NCBI RefSeq assembly: GCF_036985595.1
Contig: NZ_BTPU01000050.1
Location: 1-64,000 of the forward strand
Direction: 5' to 3'
DNA: 64,000 bases
From: Vallitalea maricola
GTDB lineage: Bacteria; Bacillota; Clostridia; Lachnospirales; Vallitaleaceae
Of this stretch, positions 27,760 to 36,596 are shown in pieces (within the stretch, counting starts at the first letter, position 1; the number at the start of each line of letters is the position of its first letter). Both the position numbers and the translations under genes were made by a program. The notes beneath the pieces were generated by a model. The model made no database searches. It was not told the DNA's origin and saw only the letters and a list, made by a program, of their open reading frames with translations.

Positions 27760-29085
27760 ATGAAATCATTCAAAAGGCTAAGTGTTTTATTATGTTTAAC
27801 TTTATTGATAAGTATCATTGGGGTAGGATGCCAAAAAAAAGAAGATGACAATGGGGAAAAAGAAGTTTCTAATAATGTTCAAAAAGAAAACAGCGAGGAA
27901 ACTAATAAGAAACCTGTTACTTTGACTTTTGTACTATGGAATGAAGTTGGTTATGAATATCTTACAGGGATAAACAGCATTAGTGAGGCTTATAAAAAAG
28001 ATCATCCTAATGTGACTATTAAGGTAGAGCAGATTCAACCAACAGAATATGATAATACAATGAAAATAAGAAATTCAGCTAATCAATTACCAGATGTATT
28101 TTTGGTAAGAGCAAGTAACCTGTTAACCTATAAAGAGATAATGGTACCATTGAATGAGCTTGAAGCTGCTAAAAACAATAATGTAGCTCTTGATTATGCG
28201 TTAGATGGTAACGTTATAGGAATTCCACAAGGAGCATTCAATGAATTTGTTTACTATAGAAAAGACATTTTTGAAAAATATGACCTGGAGATTCCTAGAA
28301 CTTGGGATGAAGTCATAAGTACTGCCAATACAATCAAGGAGAAAGGTGAATATATTCCACTATTACTTGGTGGAAAGGATTCATGGACAACATATCCATT
28401 CAATGAATTCATGCCATTATTACAAGCTAATGATGGAAAATACTGGAGTGATATGGCTTCAAAAGATGAACCATTCAGTAAGGGCGAACCTTTCTATGAA
28501 TCATACACTAAGATAAAATCACTCTATGATGCAAAAGTATGTGGAAACGATCCACTTGGATATGGTTGGGATCAACAAAAAGCTATGTTCCTAGCAGGTG
28601 AAGGTGCAATGTTAGCAGCTGGTCAATGGTTTGCTCAAGAATATGACACTATGGGTGGCAACAAAGATGAAGATCTTGGTATATTCGTTCTTCCTGTACG
28701 TGAATCAAAAGACGAACCATTAAATGTTATTACAACTGCTGAAGGTTTTATGGGTACTCCAAAAACAAGTAAGAACATTGAAGAAGCAAAAGAATTCATT
28801 AACTGGTTCTATATGAGTGATTACTATAAAGAATATGTAGATTACACACAACAATTATCTACTATGAAAGATGTAAGTGCAGACATACCTTTCTTTAACC
28901 AAGCTTTTGAAGGTGTTGATCTGGAATATGTAGTATATGATGCAGGAAATGAGGAATACAAGAAAATAGCTGACACTATAAGCTTTGATGTAAAAGGTAT
29001 GGGACAGGATATGTTGGCTGGAATAGATTTTGAAAAGATGATGAGTGACATGAATAAGAAATGGAAAGATGCAAGAAATAAATAA
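27760..29085 (+). CDS. ABC-transporter sugar-binding lipoprotein
   Basis: A lipoprotein signal (lipobox IGVGC near residue 22) is followed by a charged linker. The rest is a family 1 extracellular solute-binding domain with LTFVLWNEVGYEY, QLPDVFLVRASNL, GNVIGIPQGAFNEFVYYRKDIFEKY and GEGAMLAAGQWFAQEY. The protein is anchored outside the membrane and delivers sugars to the two permeases encoded next. I prefer ATG 27760, eight bases after GGAGG, over ATG 27754. The permease genes follow after a hairpin. The neighbouring GH101 enzyme suggests that the ligand is a mucin-type disaccharide such as Gal-GalNAc; this is inference. No ATP-binding gene is in the cluster, so a shared MsmX-type ATPase is likely. 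Confidence 0.9.
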   Translation: MKSFKRLSVLLCLTLLISIIGVGCQKKEDDNGEKEVSNNVQKENSEETNKKPVTLTFVLWNEVGYEYLTGINSISEAYKKDHPNVTIKVEQIQPTEYDNTMKIRNSANQLPDVFLVRASNLLTYKEIMVPLNELEAAKNNNVALDYALDGNVIGIPQGAFNEFVYYRKDIFEKYDLEIPRTWDEVISTANTIKEKGEYIPLLLGGKDSWTTYPFNEFMPLLQANDGKYWSDMASKDEPFSKGEPFYESYTKIKSLYDAKVCGNDPLGYGWDQQKAMFLAGEGAMLAAGQWFAQEYDTMGGNKDEDLGIFVLPVRESKDEPLNVITTAEGFMGTPKTSKNIEEAKEFINWFYMSDYYKEYVDYTQQLSTMKDVSADIPFFNQAFEGVDLEYVVYDAGNEEYKKIADTISFDVKGMGQDMLAGIDFEKMMSDMNKKWKDARNK

Positions 29086-29129
29086 GCTGCATATAACCTA
29101 GAGGGATTCTTTATTTTAATTATAATTAC

Positions 29130-29169
29130 AAGCTTTGAAAGAATTAATATCAACTTTCTTTCAAAGCTT
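29130..29169 (+). terminator. Intergenic hairpin between binding protein and permeases
   Basis: AAGCTTTGAAAG (29130-29141) and CTTTCAAAGCTT (29158-29169) form a perfect 12-bp stem with only a weak T run. Such hairpins often act as partial terminators or mRNA stabilisers, keeping the binding protein more abundant than the permeases. Confidence 0.6.
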
Positions 29170-29224
29170 TATTTGAAAAAACAATAATAGCTTTTTACCT
29201 TATATAGAGGGGATGGACAGTGTA

Positions 29225-30097
29225 ATGTTAACTAATAGAAACAGACAAAAAAATATAATAATTGTAAGTTTCTTAGTTATTCCTACTATCCTATTGGCAG
29301 TGTTTGTCATATTTCCTTTGTTCAAACTTTTTCATCTGAGTTTTACTGATTGGGATGGTATGAGCAAGTCAATCGGATATGTTGGAGTCAATAACTATGT
29401 AGATGTTGTTAAAGATAGTGATGTATGGGTTAGTTTAAGGAATAATGGTACTTATTTTGTGATTCATCTACTATTTATTCCTATTGAAATGTTTATTGCA
29501 TTTCTATTAGATAAAAGAGTAAGATTCTCAAAAGGATTCAAAGGAATAGTTTTCCTTCCATATATAATTAATGGTGTTGCAGTGGCATATATGTTTTCAT
29601 TTCTTTACAGTTCTCAAGGGGGAGTTTTAAATTCAATCTTAGAATTGTTTGGAGTCGCTCCTGTATCATGGATCAGTAATATGAAAACAGTCAATTTCTC
29701 ACTGGCTGCTGTATCCATTTGGCGATTCTGTGGTATACACGTTATATTATTTTTAGCAGGTATTCAATCTATTCAGGGAGAGATGTTGGAGGCTGCTAAG
29801 GTTGATGGAGCTAATTCATTCCAATTGTTCACTAAGATAGTGATACCTAACATTAGAACAGTAATTGAGATTATACTATTCTTGAATGTAAGAGGTGCAC
29901 TAATGATATTTGATATTCCGTTTGTAATGACAAGTGGGGGACCAGGAAAATCAAGTACAACTTTTACTCTGTATACAATACAGCAAGCATTCACTTATAG
30001 CCATTTCGGTAAAGCATCGGCTATGGCAGTTGTTTTACTGTTAATGATAGTGATATTGAGTGTTATACAGAAAAAGGTAATATCAGAGAAGAGGTGA
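29225..30097 (+). CDS. ABC-transporter sugar permease, first subunit
   Basis: The 290-residue membrane protein has six hydrophobic segments and the MalF-type permease signature LEAAKVDGANSFQLFTKIVIPNI with the EAA loop that contacts the ATPase. The N-terminal motif FHLSFTDWDGMSK is typical of carbohydrate permeases. I prefer ATG 29225 to ATG 29213, which would overlap the GAGGGG site, but the choice is not certain. It pairs with the next gene product. Confidence 0.9.
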   Translation: MLTNRNRQKNIIIVSFLVIPTILLAVFVIFPLFKLFHLSFTDWDGMSKSIGYVGVNNYVDVVKDSDVWVSLRNNGTYFVIHLLFIPIEMFIAFLLDKRVRFSKGFKGIVFLPYIINGVAVAYMFSFLYSSQGGVLNSILELFGVAPVSWISNMKTVNFSLAAVSIWRFCGIHVILFLAGIQSIQGEMLEAAKVDGANSFQLFTKIVIPNIRTVIEIILFLNVRGALMIFDIPFVMTSGGPGKSSTTFTLYTIQQAFTYSHFGKASAMAVVLLLMIVILSVIQKKVISEKR

Positions 30098-30102
30098 ATA
30101 GG

Positions 30103-30951
30103 ATGAAAAGGAAAAATAAATATAAATTTAAAAGAAACTTAGTTGAAGTGCTGAAAATAATGTTTTTCTTAGGAATAACTATAGTTGTATTTCTTCCTAT
30201 TATGGTTACTGTTTTTGCATCTTTCAAAACTCAATTTCAGATTGGTTCAGAATTTCCTTTGAAACCTCCTACACAATTTTTCTTGGATAATTTCAAGTTT
30301 GTATTTGAGAAAGGAAATGTACTTACAGGACTTAAGAATTCACTTATCCTAGTAACTGTTTCAGTAGTGGTAAATGCAGTATTATCGACAATGATTGCCT
30401 ATATTCTCAGCCGTTTCGATTTCAAACTCAAGAAAATGTATTTTTTGATATTTTTGATGGGTATGCTTGTACCAAGTTTCGTTACAGAGATAGCAAGGTT
30501 TGGGATAATTACTAAAGTAGGTTTGTATAATACTCTGTTAGCACCAATAGTAATATATATCGGAACGGATTTGATGCAGATATACATCTACATGCAATTC
30601 ATGAATCAAATACCTATGAGTATTGATGAAAGTGCGATGATTGATGGAGCTTCATATTTTACCATATACAGGAAAGTAATATTTCCAATGGTCATACCAG
30701 CAACTGCCACTTTGGGAATACTCAAGGCAGTTGAAGTAATGAATGATATGTATATTCCTTATTTGTATATGCCATCAGAAAGTAAACGTACGCTGACAAC
30801 CATGTTAATGAGCTTTGCAAGTCAGAGAAGCGGGGCATGGCCTCAATTAAGTGCCGCAGTAATAATAGTAATGATACCAACGGTTACTTTATATATTGTT
30901 TTCCAGAAATACATATTTGATGGTATTGTCGCTGGAGCAGTAAAAGAATAG
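30103..30951 (+). CDS. ABC-transporter sugar permease, second subunit
   Basis: This 282-residue MalG-type permease has six membrane segments and the EAA loop IDESAMIDGASYFTIYRKVI. The motif FASFKTQFQIG near the start is typical. I prefer ATG 30103, just after GAGGTGAATAGG, to the GTG at 30094, which overlaps the previous stop. It completes the membrane channel with the preceding subunit and is followed 38 bases later by the GH101 gene in the same transcript. Confidence 0.9.
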   Translation: MKRKNKYKFKRNLVEVLKIMFFLGITIVVFLPIMVTVFASFKTQFQIGSEFPLKPPTQFFLDNFKFVFEKGNVLTGLKNSLILVTVSVVVNAVLSTMIAYILSRFDFKLKKMYFLIFLMGMLVPSFVTEIARFGIITKVGLYNTLLAPIVIYIGTDLMQIYIYMQFMNQIPMSIDESAMIDGASYFTIYRKVIFPMVIPATATLGILKAVEVMNDMYIPYLYMPSESKRTLTTMLMSFASQRSGAWPQLSAAVIIVMIPTVTLYIVFQKYIFDGIVAGAVKE

Positions 30952-30989
30952 GGAGTTAATATAAATCTATTTCAAGGAGGAGAAGGTAT

Positions 30990-33900
30990 ATGAAAAGAAA
31001 AAGAAGAAGAGGAACAAAGGTATTGGTACTATCTTTTATGCTCATGTTTTTACAGGTTTTTGGAGTTTTTATGCCAGTATCAGCTAAAGAGGTTATCAAT
31101 GAGGAAAAACAACAAGGACTGGCTGCATCTGGGGTTGCAGAAACCATGGATAGTAATATGACAACTATCAGTTCTAATCAAATGACTGTCATTATAGATA
31201 AGAATTTCCCAAGAGTGGAAAAATATCAAATGGCTTCAGGAGAAGTAATGTATGGTCAAGAGAGTACATTGGATAGCATCAAAATCAATGGAGTAAATTA
31301 CAAACCTCAAGTTGATTTTTTGAAAGTAAATGATAATCAAGCTGAGTATACACTTAACATCACTGATATAGATGTGGTTATGACAATCAAAATGGAAGTA
31401 GTAGATAATAAACTACTGTTTGATATTACTGGTATTTTGGAAAATGGAAATACCTTAGTAAAGAATATTGAAATACCTAATCACAGCTTATTAGCTGTAC
31501 ATAGCAATCAAGAAGGTGCAGCTTTTGCAGGGACACGCATGTATAATGCAGTAAGTGGAAGTGGTGACATTTTTACATCTGTAGAGAACACTGTATCTGT
31601 AGATAATCAACCTCTTAACTATATGTATGCAATTATTAATACTAACCAGTTAGCAGGAACTATATGGACTAACGCATTACCTGATTATAGTAGCGATAGA
31701 GATAATGAACGAATCAAAAAGCAGACTGTAGGAAAAACAGGTTATTACAGTACAGGAATCTGGAGTGCTTCTTGGTTATACAGACCAGACAAAATTGATG
31801 AAGTAGAGGCATTACCAAGTGCAAAAGTGATTATTACTGGTAATGCCAATTATGATGACTGTGTTGATTGGCAGGATGGAGCAGTTGCATTTCGTGAAAT
31901 AATGAACAATCCAAAGTTCAGTGAAAAAGTACCAGAGTTATTGATACATAGGATACCATTTAATTTTGCAAGTCAAGCAACCAATCCATTCCTAAAAACT
32001 CTAGACGAAACAAAAAGACTATATCTGGCTACTGATGGACTTGGACAGTTTGTAGAGCTTAAGGGCTATCAATCAGAAGGACATGATTCAGCACATCCAG
32101 ATTATGCAGGACATATTGGTATTCGTCAAGGTGGAGCTTGTGATATGAATACATTGATTGATGAAGGACATAAGTATAATGGATTTTTCGGTGTTCATAT
32201 TTCTGCAACAGGTGCTCACCCTGAGGCTTATGCATTTGACAATGAATTAGTTAATATAAATAAACCAGGTTGGGATTGGCTTGATTCCTCATATGATTTT
32301 GATAAGCCAACAATGAGAAGAGAAGCTACTACCAATAACAGATTGAATAGATTCAGAGCGTTGAAAGAAGAAGCGCCAAACCTTGACTTTATTTACGCTG
32401 ATGCTTGGTTTGAGAATGGATGGAATGGAAGAAGGCTGGCTAGAGAGATTAATTCACTAGGATGGGCTATGACTACTGAATTTCCTAATACATTAGAAGA
32501 AGATTCTATCTGGTATCACTGGGCTGTAGATTATAATTACGGCGGACAGGATATGAAAGGCTTCAACAGTAAAATAGCCAGATTCATACGTAATCACCAA
32601 AAAGATACGTGGATTGCACGTAATGAGCTTCTTGGTGGAGCAGAAGTAACTGACTACGAAGGATGGCAGGGAAGTAAGAATTTTGACAATGCTATAAAAG
32701 TTGTATTCGAGGTTAATATGCCAACGAAATATCTACAGCATTTTCCTATAATAGAATGGGAATCAGATACTATCAATTTTACAGACAATGTAAGTGTAAG
32801 TAATAAGACAGGATCAAAAATCATAACAAAAGACGGTATCAACGTTTTAGAAGGAAGTAAATATCTATTACCATGGGACCCAGCTACAGAAGAAAAATTA
32901 TATCACTATAATAAAAATGGTGGTACTAGTACATGGAAACTGCCTTTAAGCTATGAAGGGCTTGATACAGTTAAGTTATACAAACTAACTGACCAAGGTA
33001 GAGAATTCATTGAGGATATTCAAGTTATTCAGGGACAAATAACTATTAATGCAGATCCAGCTACACCATATGTAGTGTATAAGCAAGATGAACAGGTACA
33101 TGAAGGTGTTGATTTTGGGCAAGGAACGCTTATCAAGGACCCTGGATTCAATAATGGTGATTTTGATGATTATACAGTCACTGGAGAAGGAGTGTCAGTG
33201 AAACGTAATGATTCTTCACAATATGAAGTAGTAATTGAAAATGGTAGTGGTGCAACTATAAGCCAAGAAATTACTGGTTTATCAGAGGGAGCATATGCGG
33301 CTTCAGTATATGTAGAAGTAAAAGGTAATAGACGTGCATCTATTGGTGTTATGACCAGTGATGGAAATGATGTTTCCAACTATACAGATAATTCCATAGC
33401 TTATAACTATATCTTGGCTGATTCAAAAAACAATACCAAAATGCAGAGAATGAGAGTATTGTTTGACGTTCCATCAGGTAGTGACTTGGCTACTATATAT
33501 TTAAAAACAGAAGCAGGTACAGATACAGTCATTTTTGATGATTTACGTGTTGTTAAGACAAAAAGAGTTGCTAAAGGAGAAGATGTGTATTTTGCAGAGG
33601 ATTTTGAAAATATAGTTCAAGGGATATATCCATTTGTTAAAGGTTCTGCTGGTGGTGTCAATGACCCAAGAACTCATCTATCCGAACTTAATGCTCCATA
33701 TACTCAAAAAGGCTGGAACCAAAAAGAAATAGATGATGTAATTAACGGTAACTGGTCACTGAAATCACACAAGGAATCAGCAGGACTTGTTTATCAGACT
33801 ATACCTCAAAATCTAAGATTTGCTGAAGGTCAGTGTTATGAAGTAACTTTTGTATATGAAACTAATGCTGGTGGTGCTTACGATTTCGTAATTGGAGATG

Positions 33901-34748
33901 GGGAGACACAAATATATACCAAGCCTGTAAAATTTGCTGATGAACCTACACAATTTACAAAATCATTCCAAGCATCTAATTCAGGAGAAAGCTGGATAGG
34001 TATAAAATGTGTTAATGGAAATTCAAGTGATTTTGTCCTTGATGATCTTATTATAAAAGAAATTGAATATCTGCCATCTGAGCCAACTGAGATAACTCCA
34101 GTGGACTTAAGTAAAGTATCACAATCTAATATGACTGCCACAGCAACAAGTCAAGAGACTTGGGACCCTGCCTCAAATGCTATTGATGGGGACAAAGGAA
34201 CTCTATGGCATACAAAGTGGGATTTATCAGATTCACTGCCTCAATCAATTACACTAAACCTTAACGATACTTATAAGATCAATAAGGTAGAGATGCAGCC
34301 AAGGACTAGTCAATATAACGGAATAATATCCAAGTACAGACTTTATGTATCTACTGATGGAATTGATTATAGAAAAATAGCAGAAGGAAATTGGGATGTA
34401 AATTATGATGCAAAAACAATTACTTTCAATGAAACAGAAGCTAAGTATGTTAAACTTGAAGCCATGGAAGGTTATGGTGGATGGGCAAGTGTTGCTGAAC
34501 TAGAAGTATACAGGAATGAAGTTTCCATAGTAGAAACTGCACCTATAGAAGTAGAAACTGGAGTAGGCTATGCACCAACACTTCCAGTGGAATTACCTAC
34601 TAGATTAAGTGATAATTCTATCATGGATTTACCTATAGCATGGGACGGTATTGATAGAGAGAATTATATGAAGGAAGGAACTTTTATTGTAGAAGGTCAT
34701 GTCAACGGAAGTGAAACCATAGTTACTGCTACAATAATAGTAAAATAA
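30990..34748 (+). CDS. Secreted GH101 endo-alpha-N-acetylgalactosaminidase with CBM32-type domain
   Basis: A basic N-terminus and signal peptide (about residues 1-32, cleavage after VSA) lead to a GH101 architecture: a galactose-mutarotase-like beta domain, then the catalytic barrel. The barrel has LDFIYADAWFENGW, with the likely nucleophile aspartate near residue 471, and GWAMTTEFPNTLEED, with the likely acid/base glutamate near residue 497. Two carbohydrate-binding modules of beta-sandwich type follow (about 710-860 and 870-1030). Then come an F5/8-type (CBM32) domain (about 1045-1175; SQETWDPASNAIDGDKGTLW) and a C-terminal Ig-like Big_4 domain. GH101 enzymes release Gal-beta-1,3-GalNAc from mucin-type O-glycans. 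The operon with a YesMN system and ABC transporter fits uptake of that disaccharide. Confidence 0.85.
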   Translation: MKRKRRRGTKVLVLSFMLMFLQVFGVFMPVSAKEVINEEKQQGLAASGVAETMDSNMTTISSNQMTVIIDKNFPRVEKYQMASGEVMYGQESTLDSIKINGVNYKPQVDFLKVNDNQAEYTLNITDIDVVMTIKMEVVDNKLLFDITGILENGNTLVKNIEIPNHSLLAVHSNQEGAAFAGTRMYNAVSGSGDIFTSVENTVSVDNQPLNYMYAIINTNQLAGTIWTNALPDYSSDRDNERIKKQTVGKTGYYSTGIWSASWLYRPDKIDEVEALPSAKVIITGNANYDDCVDWQDGAVAFREIMNNPKFSEKVPELLIHRIPFNFASQATNPFLKTLDETKRLYLATDGLGQFVELKGYQSEGHDSAHPDYAGHIGIRQGGACDMNTLIDEGHKYNGFFGVHISATGAHPEAYAFDNELVNINKPGWDWLDSSYDFDKPTMRREATTNNRLNRFRALKEEAPNLDFIYADAWFENGWNGRRLAREINSLGWAMTTEFPNTLEEDSIWYHWAVDYNYGGQDMKGFNSKIARFIRNHQKDTWIARNELLGGAEVTDYEGWQGSKNFDNAIKVVFEVNMPTKYLQHFPIIEWESDTINFTDNVSVSNKTGSKIITKDGINVLEGSKYLLPWDPATEEKLYHYNKNGGTSTWKLPLSYEGLDTVKLYKLTDQGREFIEDIQVIQGQITINADPATPYVVYKQDEQVHEGVDFGQGTLIKDPGFNNGDFDDYTVTGEGVSVKRNDSSQYEVVIENGSGATISQEITGLSEGAYAASVYVEVKGNRRASIGVMTSDGNDVSNYTDNSIAYNYILADSKNNTKMQRMRVLFDVPSGSDLATIYLKTEAGTDTVIFDDLRVVKTKRVAKGEDVYFAEDFENIVQGIYPFVKGSAGGVNDPRTHLSELNAPYTQKGWNQKEIDDVINGNWSLKSHKESAGLVYQTIPQNLRFAEGQCYEVTFVYETNAGGAYDFVIGDGETQIYTKPVKFADEPTQFTKSFQASNSGESWIGIKCVNGNSSDFVLDDLIIKEIEYLPSEPTEITPVDLSKVSQSNMTATATSQETWDPASNAIDGDKGTLWHTKWDLSDSLPQSITLNLNDTYKINKVEMQPRTSQYNGIISKYRLYVSTDGIDYRKIAEGNWDVNYDAKTITFNETEAKYVKLEAMEGYGGWASVAELEVYRNEVSIVETAPIEVETGVGYAPTLPVELPTRLSDNSIMDLPIAWDGIDRENYMKEGTFIVEGHVNGSETIVTATIIVK

Positions 34749-34772
34749 TATATTCATTATATCAAAATAAGA

Positions 34773-34961
34773 GCAGGGTGCTAAATACATTTTTAACGTC
34801 AATATCAAGGAAGATAGACTAGGTTTAGCGGTAAGCGAAGCCATGGACGGCGGAGCTCATACCCTTTAAACAGGACGTTTAAGGGTATGAATAGCTAAAT
34901 CTAGTCTATCTTCCAAAAATTTATAGCCATCTCTAAAAATGTATTATCAACGGCCCCCTGC
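34773..34961. repeat. Large nested hairpin repeat, copy A (with core)
   Basis: Three nested stems are visible: GCAGGG/CCCTGC (34773-34778, 34956-34961), AATACATTTTTA/TAAAAATGTATT (34784-34795, 34934-34945), and 21-base arms 34809-34829 with 34894-34914 (one G-U pair). They enclose a core of 64 bases. The core holds GAAGCCATGGACGGCG and a hairpin whose loop is AGGAC (34858-34889). The element fills the gap between two convergent genes. Copy B at 55.9 kb has the same outer parts in reverse orientation without the core. Confidence 0.75.
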
Positions 34962-34966
34962 GATTT

Positions 34967-36076
34967 TTAAAAGAGTTCATTCAATCTTTCTAAAACATTA
35001 CCTCCACCATTAAGTGAAATACTGCCAACTCTTTCACATATTTTTTCAATATGCTCCAGTTCTTTGAGTTTGTAGAGAGTCTTATTCTCATCCATTAGTT
35101 TTGCAGTGTTCAATAAGCTTCTTGTGGATGCTATTTCCTCACGTCTTGTTATAACATTGGCTTGAGCTTTTTTCTCAGCTATTAGAACAGTATTAAGTAT
35201 ATCTTTTATTTCTCCTGGCAGAATCACATCTTTTATGCCTGCATATATGAATTCAATACCCATTTCAGATTCTTTTTCTTTTAATCTTGATAGTACATAA
35301 TCAGCTACTTCTTGTTTCATTTTCAATAGGTCATCTAGTTTTATTGTGCCTATATACTCACGTAGTATAAGCTGTATCAATATATATATTTGGTTTACAT
35401 AATGTTTTATATCAAGAGTTACTTTTAGAACATCTGTAACCTTGTATTGACAGAAGAAGTTTAGTCTAAGAGTCACTTTATCAGCTGTCATGATTTCTTG
35501 TCCAGTCATATCTAATTGTGATTGTCTCATATCTATACCATCTGCCGTAACATCAACATATTTCGTCCAATAAAAATATCTTCCAGCATCAAGAATTTTA
35601 ACGAAATTATTGTTATAGAAAAGTACGGCTTTTTCATATGGCTGTACATGTATCTCAACATATTTGTCTCTTAGTCTAGGATGAAAGATATTCTTACTAT
35701 TGAATATGTTTTTTTCAATATCTTCATCTATTTCAGGTTTAGTCATATCTATTATCTTAAAATCATTTTTCTTATGTATATTCCAAAAGGCATATTTACC
35801 TGTTTCATATATGTCTGATAATTTCCCATCTATGTAATGTAAAACTAATTGGTTGTCTTTAACATCTATAATATCTAGTTCACTTAATAACTTATCATCA
35901 TCCGCTAATATATCTAGATCGAACTTTACGTTAAATCGTTGTTTAGTTACATCTAAAATAACAACTTTATATTTTAGAAAGGATAGAAATGAATATTTTC
36001 CTGGTTCAAGGGATTTGATATAATCTCCATTCTGGAATAAAAGTCCTCTTTCAGTTTTTTTGATATAATATTTCAT
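34967..36076 (-). CDS. Slipin-like SPFH/band-7 protein in an rtcB operon
   Basis: The 369-residue protein has an SPFH domain at about residues 125-330, with DMRQSQLDMTGQEIMTADKVTLRLN, a helix rich in Lys/Glu, and an ISLNGGGNVLERLNELF end. Unlike classical slipins it has no N-terminal membrane segment. Its first 180 residues contain three copies of a hairpin module: ERGLLFQNGDYIKSLEPGKY, then LVLHYIDGKLSDIYETGKY, then EKAVLFYNNNFVKILDAGRY. A GAAAGGAG site precedes the ATG. It is the second gene after rtcB on the same strand, with a long non-coding gap between. Slipins form ring or cage oligomers; association with RtcB suggests a scaffold or substrate role in RNA repair, which is inference. Confidence 0.85.
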   Translation of the reverse strand: MKYYIKKTERGLLFQNGDYIKSLEPGKYSFLSFLKYKVVILDVTKQRFNVKFDLDILADDDKLLSELDIIDVKDNQLVLHYIDGKLSDIYETGKYAFWNIHKKNDFKIIDMTKPEIDEDIEKNIFNSKNIFHPRLRDKYVEIHVQPYEKAVLFYNNNFVKILDAGRYFYWTKYVDVTADGIDMRQSQLDMTGQEIMTADKVTLRLNFFCQYKVTDVLKVTLDIKHYVNQIYILIQLILREYIGTIKLDDLLKMKQEVADYVLSRLKEKESEMGIEFIYAGIKDVILPGEIKDILNTVLIAEKKAQANVITRREEIASTRSLLNTAKLMDENKTLYKLKELEHIEKICERVGSISLNGGGNVLERLNELF

Positions 36077-36596
36077 CTAATAATCTCCTTTCAGATATTT
36101 CTTGGTTAATAAGTCCGATTCCTGCAAATCAAGTGCGGGATTACTGTTAAGTAAAGACTATAGTATATCGGGGATATAATGAGGTACATTATGTTAGACT
36201 AAGATGAATTTCATTATACCTTGGATATATTCTAATCCAAACGGTATCCCAGTGATCTCAAAGCACTTGATTTGTTGCACTTGAAAACCGTTATAAATAA
36301 TCTCAAGAATCAAGATTATTATATTAGTTCTCTTGTGCAGGGGAATCAGATTAAATCAATAATATTTTTGGGCAACTATAAAGGTTGCATAATCTTGGGG
36401 ATTCGAACCCCAAACATTACTTTTTAATGTTTTAACCAGTTAGTGCTCTAACTTGAGCATAATTGAGGTACTTAACCTCTTTTATCCGTATCACTTCGGC
36501 ATACCTTCAGAGAATTCTTAGGCACCACAAGACATTAAAAGTCTTAGCATAGAAGAAAATACAATTTATAATTAAGGAAGATAAAACTTCCAATAA
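36077..36596 (-). ncRNA. Candidate non-coding RNA with an anticodon-less tRNA-like fold, between rtcB and the slipin gene
   Basis: This 520-base gap has no coding frame but, on the minus strand, many hairpins. The clearest is a tRNA-like block. It has a D-like arm GCTC-AAGTTA-GAGC (36445-36458) and a 13-base joint. A hairpin AACATTA-AAAAG-TAATGTT (36413-36431) follows, then, immediately adjacent, a perfect T arm TGGGG-TTCGAAT-CCCCA (36396-36412). A normal anticodon arm and a matching acceptor stem are missing. Other parts include GAGGT/ACCTC, CCG/CGG and AATCT/AGATT hairpins. There is also a 12-base long-range match between 36125-36136 and 36263-36274. Salmonella rtcBA operons contain Y-RNA-like (Yrl) RNAs with tRNA-like modules; this gap may be an analogue. 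No Ro/TROVE gene is present here. Confidence 0.5.

Noticed and set aside
34773..34961. Simple bidirectional terminator between convergent genes
   Set aside because: It is about 190 bases long, has a conserved core shared with another locus and no clear T run, so a plain terminator does not explain it.
36396..36458. A normal tRNA gene on the minus strand
   Set aside because: The T arm is perfect, but there is no anticodon arm, the D loop lacks GG, and no acceptor stem pairs around it.
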